From assembly GCA_013368375.1 (NCBI GenBank), contig JAACJP010000063.1, forward strand, positions 96,925-160,924: a stretch of 64,000 bases of DNA. The letters run 5' to 3'. A program made the position numbers and the translations under genes. The notes under the pieces were generated by a model. The model ran no database searches and was not told the DNA's origin. It saw only the letters and a program-made list of their open reading frames with translations. The first letter of the stretch is position 1; every line of letters starts with the position of its first letter. Source of the DNA: Tricholomella constricta (Eukaryota; Basidiomycota; Agaricomycetes; Agaricales; Lyophyllaceae). Shown here one piece after another: positions 1-12,312 of this stretch.

Positions 1-1500
1 CGAGACCGAGGGCACTCGTGAGTTGGGGAATAGGTATCCCCCAGCCCTTTCGCGTTTTCGCGTGTTCAGATCTAGAATCGGATCTCGCGTCAATGCTTGC
101 CCCGTCGTGCAAAGGATCTAGATCTCGTGCCCGACGTCCCCAACCCCAGCCCCAGCCCCAGCCCCAGCTCCAGTGTTTCTCTTATCTCTTTCCTTTTCGG
201 TTCCTGTCCGTTTTTGTCCTATCAGTATCGTTTCGCGCTCGTTTCCTTTTTTGCACTTCGTTGCCTCATTCCTTCTTCGTTCCCCTCAAACTCGAAGGCT
301 GACCCTTGCATTCAACAGTCGTCAACCCGGATCGCGAGCCCGGGCGCGTGACGCTCATTACGCGCTATGGTGCAGCAAAGGTGCGTTTTTGTTGCTTCGT
401 TTCCGTTCGGTCATCTACACCCGCCCTCTCGTGGAACACACCCGTCGTCGTCTTCGTTGCCCCCTATATACTTACAATCAATCAGTCACCATCACGCCCC
501 GGTCCCAGCGGCTGTTGGGTGTTGTGGTCTAGCTTCTCTTTCTGTCCCCGCTGCTTCTCTGCCTCACGCGTATCTCCCTCACTGTCCCCCACTTCCCCGT
601 TGCTTAGCTTCTTTGCTCATCCCTCTGCTCGCATGCGTCTCTTCCTCGTCCGCTCCTCTCTCTGATGGCTGATGGCTGACCAACGCATCGCGATTCTCCA
701 CAGATCGAGGACCACCTCCCGGCGCACATCAAGAGCGTGCAGGCGTCGGGACACCCCGTTGTATGGATATGCGATCCCATGCATGGAAAGTACGCAGCAC
801 GTCCCCCCTTTCTCTCTCTCCCACCTCACTTCCCACCTCGTTCTCCATAATGCTGACCCCCCTCCCGCGTTTCCTGTTTTCTGTAACTGCAGCACACAGA
901 CCTCAGCCTCGGGCCTCAAGACGCGGCACTTTGGGACGATCGTAGCAGAGCTGGCGGCGTGCCTGCGCATCCACGCGGCGCACGGGTCGCGCCTCGGAGG
1001 CGTGTCGCTTGAGTTCACGGGCGAGCTTAATGAGGAGGGGTTTAGTGTTACGGAGTGTGTGGGGGGCAGCATGGAGCTTGGGGAGGAGCAGTTGGGGTTG
1101 AGGTATCAGGTACGTTGGTTTTTTTTTTTTTGGGGGGGGGGGGGGGGGTTTGAGTGGATTGGATGGAACTGATGCCGCGTTTAGTCGTTTTGTGATCCAA
1201 GGTTGAATTTTGAGCAGAGTTTGGGTGAGTTTTTTTAACCCTCCTTTCTTCCTGCATTCGGGGCGTTGGGGTGTGGGTTTGCTGAGCACGATTTGCTTTC
1301 CACTTTTTTGAATAGACGTGGCGTTCCTCATCTCGAACCACTTCAAGAAAGAGCGGCGGAACGGGGGCGCGGCGGGCTCGGGAGGCAAGGGTTTGGGTGA
1401 GGGTGAGGGAGGAGAGGGTGGTCCTGGAGAGGACGTCTTGTACGATGAGCTTGTGGGCCGGTTCGCGGCTGGTGCTGGGGTTGTTGGGGTTGCGAAATGA
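1..1500 (+). CDS. Class II DAHP synthase (3-deoxy-7-phosphoheptulonate synthase), 3' part
   Basis: The enzyme joins phosphoenolpyruvate and erythrose 4-phosphate in the first step of the shikimate pathway. Exons read at 319-380, 704-789, 893-1109, 1185-1224 and 1316-1500, all with consistent phases. They give the conserved class II blocks in order: VNPDREPGRVTLITRYGA, HPVVWICDPMHGNT, the KTRHF segment, a GGVSLEFTGE-like strand, VTECVGG, CDPRLNFEQSLDVAFLI and the stop at 1498-1500. These match the C-terminal third of plant/bacterial/fungal type II DAHP synthases (family knowledge). Upstream exons lie left of the window. The first 17 bases could be the end of another exon before a GTGAGT donor, but I could not place them in the protein. 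The C-terminal tail is Gly-rich. AATAAA at 1501-1506 directly follows the stop. The intron 1110-1184 carries a T tract followed by a long G tract. Confidence is high for identity, lower for the leftmost exon. Confidence 0.9.
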
Positions 1501-4500
1501 AATAAAAGCGTACGTGTAGGGGCCATATAAAAACGGAAGGGGAGTGGGGCCTGGAGGTTGGCTGGCAGGAAGTTATGCGTGCAGTGCTAGAGTAGAGAGA
1601 GTAGTGGCGACGTCATGTTGTTTGTTTGAAGAATGAATGATATCAAAGCGAAAGCGAGTCGGGTTGCTGGGATTGCGAACTTATCACGCACGTCTGAAGT
1701 GCATACATCTCATGTATATGAATTCGCGGAACGGCTTTATATCGAAATCGAAGTGGGAGGATGGAGAGCCATGGCCGTGGACCATGGACCGATCGCGAGC
1801 GCCGTTGCGTGAAACTCGGTAAATATGTGCAAGAACCCTTCTGCTCGAGGCCATCGCGCGTGCAGGACGGAACCGCCAATGCCGGCCGTACTTGTAACTT
1901 GAGTGAAGACCGGCGACCCTCCAACTTTCAATTTTCCTCGATCGTGATCAATCGTGCGCGTGAATGCCCTTACTAAGTACGTTTAAAATCGGCCGTCGGT
2001 TGTTCGCAGCCGCCTAGGGGCCAGCAGTGACAGGCTCACCCAGACCCCAGATTGCGGCAGGCATAGGTAGACTGTCACAGTACTTAATTGACGTCGTTTA
2101 CATACGTGCCGCAGGCAGAGGCGGCAGCAGGGTCGCCTCTGTTCAATAGCAATGGCAGCGGCATCGGCAAGTCGAGTAAAGTCAAGTCACAAGTCGCCGA
2201 GACAAAGTCCTAGGACTGACCACTCATTGACAGCCGGCCCGATCCTCGCATTTCGCTTTGCGTTTTGCATTTCGCTTTGCATCTTGCATTTCGCTTCGCC
2301 TTGGCAGCCAGGGATCATCTCCGGGGGGGGGGGAGCCTGGTGCCTCAAGCTTCAAGTCATAGTCATGATCATGATCATGTGTATATATGTAGATGTCGAT
2401 GTGGCGGCTGGCATTTGACAGATGTGGGGGAAGGAAGGGGAGGGGGGAAGAGGGGGGGCGGGGAAGGGGAATGGGGGGGGAGCGGATGACGAGGAGGTAC
2501 AGTATGGAAATAAAAATCCGCGGGTGAAGGAGGTAGATTGTAGTGCGAGGAGTTGGACCGCGTGCGGTTGCCAGATTCTGTGTGTGTGCGTGCGTCAACG
2601 TGCGTGGGTCCCGCGCGGTGATTGGGCGCGGAGAGGATGGCAGATGGCGATGGCGGGTGACAGTGATGCTTGGACAGTCTGAGGCAACCGAGTGCGGAGG
2701 TGGGGGCGGTTCGGGGCCGGGGAAACTGGGAGGCGAGGGAGGGGGAAGGTAGGTGTGTGTGTGCTCTGGTGCAGGGGTAGGGTGGATTGGCGTTGGAGGA
2801 GAGGAAAGCAGGGCCCGCGGTCGCGGGGTGTAGTGTATTGAATCAAAGAGGAGTGACAGGTCAGCCGCACTGACAAGCCGCACCATCACCGGTGACTTGG
2901 CAGATACTGATAGCAGCGAGGACGACGGATTATTGATTAGCCAATGTCGGTGTCGATGTCAGACGTGATCATGATCAAAGCTTTGGGAGGTTTACCGTGG
3001 AATACATTCATATGATGGTTCGGGATTGGGATAGATCCCCGGCCCGAGGTCTTGAAAGAAACGTGATCAGAGTCATGATTCCCCCACGTCGAGATCGTCA
3101 AGAAAGCATATTCCCTAGTGTATAACCACTCCTCTTGATGGGGCCTCCGAGTCGATTTCGGACTGCGTGTGAGTCCAAAGTCGGTGCGACGGTGCACGTG
3201 GTCATTTATCGACGCGTTGTTTACGTGGCATGATCATGAGCCTGAGCAACCAAAACGACTGGGGTCGCCGGGGTCGCTCGAAGCTGGCTGTCCGTAAAGA
3301 CCTCCAAGATTCCGTAAAAAATCGCGTCTGAGGAGGATCCCGGGTGAATGTTGATGTCCTATCGAGAAGCAAACACAAAGCGGAGGTTCCACAAAGACGT
3401 GGCTGACTCCCGTACAGTCCGAGGAACCTAGGACCAGAACGCTGCGAGAGATGGAGGGCATAGAGGCAGAGGCGGAGCAGACCCCCCGCGCGGATATATT
3501 AAAGGTCGCGAGCTCTCAGGCCTTGAATGTGAGCAAGACGCAAAGAATGAGTGCGGCAACTGAGTTCTGGAACTTTGAACTTTGTACAAGGCAGGATGGA
3601 TGGCTCGGAGACCTGGTGGTACTGGGTTGTGATGAGACTGAAGAGTACATGCAGGGTGCAGGGCCTGGGTGGTTGCAGTTTGCGCCTCCCTTGGCGTTGG
3701 TGTTCATCTTGTATCTGAATGCGTTCGAGGCAGTTGAAGCAATTTCCGTGCAGCGCTCTCTTGATGTGATGGAATGCGAGACTTTGTATCAACTGCTCCG
3801 CGTCGGACGAAGAAGGGACTAAGTTCCACCACGCGAGGCATGGTATGTGCAGCGAGAGGAGTGCTGACAACCGGGGACCCCAGACCATGCTTTTAAGCGG
3901 TTTTGAAAGTGCGTCAGCCATCCAGTCTAGTTGTTCGGAAACAGAAGGAGAAAAAGAGGACGTGTAATAACGTACATTGTGTCTTGATTGTGTCCCGATT
4001 GCGCCATGTATCTGATCCCCTTTCCTTGTCTGTCGCCGTGCTCATCTCCCTGTAATAAGCGTCTCTCCCCCAGACGAATAACACTCCCTTTACGCACCAG
4101 CCCGGCCCTCCGCGCCCTCAGCCCTTGCAGAAAGGAGGAGCGTCATTCCTCGCTAACGGGGACATTGCTGAAGAGGAGAGGGGAGGGGCAGAAAGGGGGA
4201 AATGCAGGCGAGGGCGAAGCAGAACATGGATGGGGGAATGAGGAGTGAGGCGAGGGTTAGGCTCATGTAAGGGGTGTAAGAGGGCAGGCAGAGGTTTGAG
4301 GTATATATTTGAATATATATATACACGAATTAGGCGTCTGTGCGGTGTGAGAGGCCCCAAAGGACTCGTGTCGTAGAAAGAGGAGAGCATAAGCCAATGC
4401 ATGGTTATTCTACGCTCCACATCATGGCTGAGCGATACGAGTCTGTACTCCCCGCCCACGCGAATGATCGGGGACCGCGGCGACGGATCAGCCGCTGAGT

Positions 4501-4597
4501 CATCCCGGACCCACGTGTCCGACGCGCCTGGAGCCGATTTCGGACATGCTTACGCACACCTCGACATCTCTGTCTCCTCCTGCCACCCCCAAACATC
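1501..4597. other. Intergenic region, no supported gene
   Basis: After the AATAAA motif at 1501 I see no gene. Long open frames at 2224-2889 (minus) and 3451-3921 (both strands) are low-complexity or lack any recognisable domain. Purine-rich tracts fill 2420-2760. An imperfect repeat of a TTTGCATTTCGCT-like unit lies at about 2247-2298. An AT-rich stretch with TATATA runs occurs at about 4302-4325, roughly 280 bases upstream of the next start codon, and could be promoter sequence, but that is a guess. Confidence 0.5.
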
Positions 4598-7500
4598 ATG
4601 TTCACTCCTTTCGGCGACGAACGCAAGCGCAAAATCAACCTCGGCGGTGCCTCCTCTGCGGTCACCCACACTGCGCTGCTCGATCGGACGAAAGCCCTCC
4701 GGAACGAGCGCCTGGACCAGCAACGGCGGCAGAAGAGCGCGCTAAGGGTGCAGGCGTGGTGGAGGAGCGTCAAGGAGGCTAGAGTGGAGAGAGTGGAGAT
4801 GAGGAGGATGTTTGAAGGAGATGTGACCGGTCTCGTTGGCCTGAGATGTCTCGCAGTGATTGGGAGAAAGGACAGCGAGGCGTTGGCGATCTGGTCACAA
4901 AGTATGGCTGCTGCTGGGCCTGGTGCGTTGGACTTGTGGATTTCCCCAAGTAAAACGGTCTCTGATCTCATGCATGTTTTGCTCAGATGTCCTTTTCGCG
5001 CTTGGGAAGCATCCCCAAGTTCTGCAGAGTTGGCTCGTTCTCATCAAGCAAGTTGCGTTCTTTCTATTGCGTTCGGTAGCTGGGGCGCCTCAGTGCGTAG
5101 CATATATATTCATATATCTCTGCACTATGAGCTGATAAGAATCGTCAAGGTCCCAAAGTGCGATGTCCCATCTGAAAGTCTTGAACGCTCTGCTATCGCC
5201 GACCACAGCCTCTCAGGCTCTCGAAGGATTAGGCGCTGAGATTTCGGCAGAAATCACAAATTATCTTCTTAATCGCGACTTTTACGCGTTATTGTCTTGT
5301 TCCATCACTGGAATAGTACGTCGTAGTCGTCATTTGACCGTTAACGATGGTTAACGTTTTCACACAGCCGCCAGACACCAGATCGCCTGCCCTCGCGCTC
5401 ACGATACAACTCGTCACCCTACCTTTCCAGACCTTCCAACTGTCCTCTCCGCCATATACCACTGCTCTCAACGCCACTCTGACGTCCATCCTCACGATCC
5501 CGCTTCTCCCAAACCGGATATCCACAGCGAGTCTCACCCTTTTATCGTCACAAATTCCTTTTTCCCCGCTGCCGCTTCTCGACGTCGATGCCGCCCTCAG
5601 AAATACCACGCCGGACGATAAAGTCAACCTTATCGCCAACCTCCAAGTTTTCATTCCACCTCGGTACAAGGTCTTAGAACCGCAGGCCCTCGCGACGTAC
5701 TTTCGTCTCCTCGCCGGCCTTCTTAACGCAATCCCCATCACCATCTTCAACCCACTCCCGCCGAAAACCTCGACCCCATCCACATGGTCCACCTGGGCAG
5801 GCGACCACTCGGACTCGGATTCGGACTCCGAAACCGGCTCCAGACGCACCCGCGTCTCTATAGTCACCTCTTTCAACTCCCCACTCGCCCCTCATCCGCA
5901 CCCTGAAGCCCCAATTTCGCCTCCAGACGCACGAACCCTTAGACGCCTCTCCACGCTCCCCACCACCGCCCACCTCAAGGCGCTCCTCTCCCTCCCCTCC
6001 TCCCCCGCCTCCCGTCCAGCCCTCATCGCCCTGCTCTTCGCTCTCAGCACCATCTGGCCCGCCGACGTCGCCCCGCACGTGCTCGCCGTCTCCCCGGCCC
6101 TCGTCCGCGAGGTCTACAGGAGCTATGTCCGCGGCAGCGGGCTGGGCCGCGATGGGGAGGCGGGGGCGGTTATGGACGCGGCACGATGGACACATGCGTG
6201 GCCCGCGCTGCTGCTGCTTGTGGAGCTGTACACTAAGGCGATGCTCACGATGGGGGACGACGAGTTCTTTGGGACGTCGGGGTCGGGGTCTGGGTCGGTG
6301 TCTGGTGGGGGTGGGATGGGTGGACGGACGTTGGGGGGTGCGGGGTCTCCTGGGGTTCTTGGTGTGGGTGGGGGTGGGGGTGCGGGCCAGGCACGGAACC
6401 CGCTGACGCTGGATGAGCTGGCGGAGTGGAGTCGGCAGTTGTTGAACATTGCGTTTGCGCTGTATTGGAGGGAGGATGCGGAGGCGATGCGGGGGCTTGT
6501 AGATGGTGGAGTACGGTGCACGTGGGAGGGAGTGAGAGAGAAGGTTACAAAGTGTCTTGTTGGGATACATGCTCGAGAGTGAGTTTTTTTCCCCTACCCT
6601 TTCCCTCACGCATTCGTTTGGGGGGGGGGGGGGGGGGGGGGGGGGGTTCCCCTGACCTGCCTTTCGCGGTGATGGGCCGGTCTGACTTCCTTACACTCCC
6701 AGTTCGCGCAAGCCTTTCGTTCCGCAAGACCACTGGCTCGTCACATCCCAAATCGACGTGCAGTCCTTCGTCGAAGCCGCCATGTACGTCCTCCCCCCCA
6801 ATCTCATCTTAATAACCCTTACCTTCCACTCCACTCCACCTAACCTAAACCCCCCCTCCCCCCAGCTTCGAAGAACGCGAACTCTCCAACACGGCCTCCA
6901 CCTCCACCTCCCCTCCTCCTCTGCTGCGACCCAGCGCGGGGCGCATGTCCGCACACCAACAAACGCACTCCAAACGGCAGCTGGCGTACCTCTCCCCCCG
7001 CTTGGGGGTACTGAACAACATCCCGTTCGCGATCCCGTTTGACGTGCGCGTGTCGATTTTCCGGCACTTTGTCCTCAACGACGCCGTGTCCCGCGCCTCC
7101 TCCTCCTCCTCCTCCTTGGCGAGCAGGGGCATGGGCATGTTCTTTGGACACGGGCACGGAGGGGGAAGGACGAGGGTCCAGGTGCGTAGAGGGAGTGTTG
7201 CGCAGGATGGGTTTGATAGGCTTGCAGAGGCGGATTTGAAGGCGCCGATCGAGATTGCGTTTATTGATCAGTTTGGGGCGGAGGAGTGAGCCTTTTTTGG
7301 ATTTTTCCTTCTCAACTGCCGTCGATGGATTTGCTGACTTATCGTCTCGTGCTCGTGCGCTTCACAGAGCGGGTATCGACGGCGGCGGCGTCTTTAAAGA
7401 GTTCTTCACGTCGCTGTGTAAGGAGGTCTTTGACACCGACCGGGGGCTGTGGCTCGCGAATAAGAAGAACGAGCTGTACCCGAATCCACATGCCTACGCC

Positions 7501-8886
7501 ACGGAAAGTACGTCTTCGTTGCTATATATATTTTGTTTTGGCTTGCGTTGGCAGCTCAAAGCGACTGTTCTTTCTTTAACAGGCCACAGTCTCAATTGGT
7601 ATAGGTTCATTGGTCGGATACTGGGAAAGGCGATGTATGAGGGAATTCTCGTTGACGTGGCGTTCGCTGGGTTCTTCCTTGCCAAGGTACGGCCCTCCCT
7701 CTCTCTTTTACACAATCGCCACGTTGGCATTTTTCGCTCGTCCTAGAGTCTGATCTCTGTGAAATGTAGTGGCTGGGCAAGCAGAGTTTCCTCGACGACC
7801 TTGCATCGCTAGACCCGGACCTTTATAACGGGCTCATTTTCCTCAAGCACTATACCGGGAACCTCGAGGACCTTGCGCTGAATTTTACCATCGCGATCGA
7901 CGGTACGTAACCATCATCATCATCCCTCCCTCGTTCCCTCTTCCTCTTGTTGTGTGTGGGCCCTCGTTGACGTTGACTCTGGCACGGGGTTTGTTGTTTC
8001 GCAAAAGAGTTTGGCGACACGAGAAGTATCGATCTCATCCCGAACGGGAGCAACATCGCCGTGACGCGGGAGAATCGGCTGCAATATATCCAGTTCGTGG
8101 CGCATTACCGTCTGACGAAGCAGATCAAGCTCCAAAGCGAGGCGTTCTTTGAGGGCTTGTCGGAGATGATCGATCCCAAGTGGATAAGGTACGTAACACT
8201 CAGCGTTTTCTGAACGCCTCCTCCCTTGGCGTAAAGACTGGCGCTGAACGTCGTTTTTTTTTTTTTCACGTTGTCCCAGGATGTTCAACCAGCAAGAGAT
8301 CCAGATCTTACTTGGAGGAGTCAATGCGCCCATCGACTTTGAGGATCTGAGGAGGCATACGAACTATGGGGGGTTGTATGACGATAATGAGGAGACGATC
8401 GTGGCGTTTTGGAACGTGCGTTCCCGTTCCATCCCCGTTTGCGCCTTATCTAGCCATGTACTGACTCGCAACAGGTCGTCAATGCCTTTGATCAGGAGCA
8501 GCGCATGGCGCTACTGCGCTTCGTGACGAGCTGTAGCCGTCCACCGCTGCTGTATGTATTATTATTATTATTTTCTGGCTGCTCTGGATCCGCGCTCACG
8601 GCCTATGTGTTTTTTTGCTACCAGGGGGTTCAAAGAGCTGGTTCCGAACTTTTCGATCCGGGATGCGAGCGCGGATGTGCATAGGCTGCCGACGTCGAGT
8701 ACTTGTGTTAATCTTTTGAAGGTGCGCCTGCGCCTGCGCCAGGCTAGCGTTATCGTTCTGTGTTGACCTCGACGCCCCGTCGTTTTTTTTTTCTTCTTTC
8801 AGCTCCCGCGGTACAAGAGCGAGAAACAGCTGCGCGACAAGCTGTTGCAAGCCATCACCTCGAATGCTGGCTTTGACCTCTCGTAG
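4598..8886 (+). CDS. hul5: HECT-type E3 ubiquitin ligase of the HUL5/UBE3C family
   Basis: This ligase extends ubiquitin chains on proteasome-associated or misfolded substrates (known for Hul5/UBE3C). Exons: 4598-4922, 4987-5092, 5150-5315, 5368-6578, 6703-6783, 6866-7285, 7368-7507, 7583-7686, 7770-7902, 8008-8188, 8280-8415, 8475-8551, 8625-8721, 8803-8886. They sum to 3261 nt, i.e. 1086 aa, close to human UBE3C. The N-terminus (MFTPFGDERKRKINLGGAS) and the following IQ-like helix around residues 40-60 are typical. The HECT domain fills about the last 380 residues, with the catalytic Cys in LPTSSTCVNLL at about residue 1054 and a short tail ending GFDLS. Between the IQ motif and HECT is a Gly/Ser-rich low-complexity stretch near 6270-6400. 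A 27-base G run sits in the intron 6579-6702. The ATG at 4598 is chosen because the conserved N-terminus starts there. Confidence 0.93.
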
Positions 8887-9080
8887 CGTCCGTCCGAACG
8901 CGGGGTTGGTTTCTCCTTGAGATTGTTTGTTTGTTGTTCTCTTGCCAGGCACGTTATATATCGCAGTGACTCGCCCGCACCCGCACCCACACCCACACCC
9001 ACACCCACACCCACACCCACACCCACACCCACACCCACACCCACACCCACTTCTCCCCCAGCCACGTTCCATCCGTCGTT

Positions 9081-9113
<33 letters not shown>

Positions 9114-9650
9114 CCATTACCCGTCGGGGCATTCGTTGTTTTTTTGTCGTTAAGTTTCGTTGGTATCGGTTCTTAAAGATTCTCTTGTCTTGTAGTATAC
9201 GCACCTCGATAGATAGGGATAGGTCGTGATCCAATCCAAGCACGATTTATGCGCCGTCTCTCTTGTGGTAGAAGCTGGGGCCGGTTTCCTGTGTTCCTCG
9301 TCGCGGACTGAAAGAAACACAACAGACCACTCGCGAGAACGTTGTATCATGCATGCGTTATGGCTTCGACAGTTAATTGCCTGCATTTCTATGCTACTAC
9401 AATCATTATGGTTTTTGATGTCCTCTACACGAAACGTGTCCATGGAGCCCGGGAGAGTGCACTTGCAAGTTATAAGCGAGAAAGAAAAAACGTCGATCCT
9501 GGTTGGTGCCTAGTGTCTAGTGTCTAGTGTCTAATCTAGGCCTGCGAGGGGGAATATGCAAGGGAAGCAGCGGGGATCTAGACCCTAGGTTGTGGGAGAT
9601 GGGATCAGTCGGATATCCGAAGAAATGCTGCGTCGGGATGGGTGTGTGAC
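8887..9650. other. Intergenic region between convergent genes, with simple repeats
   Basis: This stretch lies between the stop of the HECT ligase gene and the stop of the RidA-family gene, which converge. It holds a hexanucleotide array, a long T run and a short tandem TAGTGTC repeat at about 9514-9532. I see no gene in it. Confidence 0.6.
8975..9109. repeat. (CCCACA)n hexanucleotide microsatellite plus poly(T) run
   Basis: About a dozen near-perfect copies of a CCCACA hexamer run from roughly 8980 to 9050. A T run of about 29 bases follows at 9081-9109. Both lie just downstream of the HECT ligase gene, so part may be in its 3' UTR. Such runs are prone to length change and assembly error. 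Confidence 0.85.
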
Positions 9651-10306
9651 CTACCTGGCGGTCATGTCGAGCTCGATGAGCACCCCCCCGCCCAAGGGAA
9701 TGTCGGCCACCGCGACTGCAGAACGCGCGGGTCGGTGTGTGCCGAAGAAGTCGGCATAGATCTCGTTGACGCGTCCGTAGTCGGTGATATTTTTGAGCTA
9801 CAGCTAGTGTCGAAAAAAAAACCCAGCCGTGGCACACACACACAAGGTCAGGGGCGCGCGCTCATCATCATCGTTTTGGTTGGGAAAAAAATAATTCTCA
9901 CGTTGACTTTGACGACTTTGCCCAGGTGCGAACCCGCAGCTTCGATCACGGTCTTGCAGCTTTCGAGCACGGCGCGGGTTTGGCTGTCGATGTCTGTGCC
10001 CACGATGTCGCCAGTGTGGGGGGCGAGTGGGAGGAAGCCGGAGACATAGATGTGGTCTCCGGAAACGGCGGCCTGGGAGATGGGGCTGCCGGGGATCGCA
10101 GCGTCTGTGAAAATTAATCAATGGCAGTAGTCGTAGTCTGGAATACTTTATGCTGGACACACACACATACCTTCGGTACGGATGAGTTTGACGCTGGGAT
10201 CGGTTGACACGCGTTCTGCGCAGGTGTTCGCTGCTGTTGGCTTCATTGATGCTGGCGCAGCAAGGAGAAGAACCGTGGTGGCGAAGGCGAAAAGGGAGAA
10301 GCGCAT
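9651..10306 (-). CDS. RidA/YjgF/YER057c-family protein with putative signal peptide
   Basis: RidA proteins hydrolyse reactive enamine/imine intermediates released by PLP enzymes. Exons on the minus strand are 10306-10171, 10104-9902 and 9797-9651, together 486 nt or 161 aa. The body carries family hallmarks: SQAAVSGDHIYVSGFLPL, then ETQTR-like DSQTRAVLESCKTVIEAAG, then YADFFGTHRPARSAV with the anion-binding Arg, and a final IELDM strand. Unusually, about 20 hydrophobic N-terminal residues (MRFSLFAFATTVLLLAAPAS) precede the domain and look like a signal peptide, so the product may enter the secretory pathway. Canonical RidA is cytosolic or mitochondrial, so location is inferred. The length is about 30 residues above the family norm because of this leader. 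An alternative start further in would remove the leader, but the frame is open from the first ATG. Confidence 0.85.
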
Positions 10307-10469
10307 TTTGATTATGAGGGAGAAGCCGGGTGAGAAGACAATTGTGAAGGTGAAGGACGATATGTTCTACAAGGGCGATGTGTTCGACCCTATGTATCTT
10401 GATGTTTGAGTACAAATTGATTGCACCAATATATTGGTGGTTGTACATTGGACAAAGAAATATATAGAT

Positions 10470-12312
10470 CTAATTCGGGCCTGCCTGCCTTGTGTTCATA
10501 TCAACAACCTCATCTGCATCACGACCCCTGCGCCTGATATTGTACTCCTCCAACATTTTCCTGGCCAAAATGTCGGAAGAAGGATGATCAGTAGAAGGTA
10601 CTTGGAACACAATGCCATCGGTGGTAGGGCAATCAATCAATGGGCTATCCAACCCCATCTGGATAGCTTGCCAGAGACTTCTGTGCAAGTGATCGAGGTT
10701 GGACTGCAAGGCACGATGTCCTTCATCGTAATCACTCTTGATAAATTCTAGCAATTTGGTGGAAGACAACACACAGTTGCCCATGTTGTACTCTCGCGCC
10801 TCCACAGCTGTCAATAGCAAAGTGTCAGAGGTGCAGCAAACAAAGACCACTGATTGCACTAACCACGACCATGCCTTTGCTCCCACAGGGCAATATCCTT
10901 CCAGGTATCAACCTGACCTTGTAAGTTCCCCCCAAGCTCCTCCAGACCCTTGCAGCGTGATTGTACTAAGGCCAACTGCTCCTCCAGATCCTTGCAGTGT
11001 GAAGCCAACTGTTCACATTGGTCGTGGTGGTGTGATTGGGCCATGGCCAACTTCTTCTTCAAGACAGAATATGCATCATTCTGGCGCACCATGCGAGCTG
11101 CAAGGTTGCTATAATTTTCAATGAGGCGGTCTGTCTGCGCATCAGGGGTTTGATCGATAGGATGGGAAGCTGAGATGGGAGACATTGGAGGACTGGACCT
11201 CGGAAGCACAGGATAAAATTCCGGCGGGGTGGGTGGAGATGACATACGGATTGTTGGGGAGAAGGGAGCATCGGCCCTGGAAACCAGATAAGTAGGTTCC
11301 ACTTCCAAAAGAGAAAGCGCGAGCGGTGCAGAACTGTGACATCTTGGGGCAGCACGAGAGGGGGAGGGTGAAGCGATGATGGGTGAGGGAGGAGGCTGAG
11401 GAAGAGGGTGAGGCCGCCGAGGCGGAATATGGGCAACAGGATAAAATAGTCGCATTCTGGGAACATGGAAGGTTGAACATCCTCTAAGGTCTCTGAAGGC
11501 GGGGCGGTCACTCCGAATGGTAGGAACCTGTGTAAACCTCAATATCAGCATTGACAGTATATACCTCAGGGGTCTGTACCTTCGCGATGCCTTTGCCGCT
11601 GCGCTGCCTCGGCTTCACCCCTTGCTCATCTACTTCATCGTTGTCTTCCTCTTCGTCTTTTTCCATATCTATGTCGTCCTCCTCCTTGTCTAAATCGTCC
11701 TCGATGACGTGCAAGGCGCTGTGGTTGAAGACGGGACCCCCGAGATGCGAGCTGATATGTTTCCAAGACACAACTCGCCCAGATGCATAATTCAAGCCCC
11801 ATTTCTCCTTGATCCGCGCACGTGTCCAGGCCGACGGAATCCCAAACAGCTGCTCGAGGCGATACGCAGCGTAGTCATAGGACAAGGAGCAGTGCACGCG
11901 GCGAGCCCGACACCGCGTACACGGGAGGAAAGTCGAGCGGACGGTCTTGACAAAAGTGCACGCTTCTCTTCGCTGAGCGCAACACACACACTGGGAGGGA
12001 ATGTGAGCACGGAGCATATGAGTTAATATGTTGTGAACGCACCGGTCCGTTTGCCATACACCATTTATAAGAGACCTTGTCTTTTTGGCCCGCCCACAAG
12101 GCCTCACCGAAATTGTCCTCCGAAATCCTCGAGATCCAAGTCAATTTCGCACGAGCTGGAGCTGAGATGGGGTCGGCAAGAGGCTCCAGGTAATGCGGAG
12201 GTGTGGTAGGGCGGGGTCTACGGATAGCAGAGGACGCGATCGTGATCGGCAGCGCAACTTCACCGCTTACAGCCTGGGGATGCGGCGGCGCAGAAGAATC
12301 AAATGATGGCAT
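10470..12312 (-). CDS. Zn2Cys6-like cysteine-cluster protein, copy A
   Basis: Function is unknown. Exons on the minus strand are 12312-12043, 11990-11565, 11527-10864 and 10807-10470, giving 1698 nt or 565 aa. Residues about 91-124 hold six cysteines spaced C-x2-C-x6-C-x12-C-x2-C-x6-C (with an extra Cys between the first two), which fits the fungal binuclear zinc cluster spacing. The flanking basic residues are not those of a typical Gal4 DNA-binding helix. An acidic stretch, a Pro/Ser-rich segment and a predicted coiled coil ending in the motif WKDIALWE (about 443-450) follow. Intron 2 is only 37 nt. The gene is about 38% longer in its duplicate at 35.7-38.0 kb. It may be a transcriptional regulator or a member of the large basidiomycete families with such clusters; I cannot choose. 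Confidence 0.7.

Noticed and set aside
2224..2889. 221-codon minus-strand open frame
   Set aside because: Pro/Ser/His-rich product from simple sequence, no domain, no splice or start context; composition explains the open frame.
3451..3921. Overlapping open frames on both strands (123 and 140 codons)
   Set aside because: Neither has a recognisable motif and the two overlap almost fully; not enough to call a gene.
5289..6609. Long minus-strand frames across the HECT ligase gene
   Set aside because: Shadows of GC-rich coding exon 4 on the other strand.
9514..9532. TAGTGTC repeats as a possible telomere-like tract
   Set aside because: Only about three copies and not the TTAGGG repeat usual in fungi.
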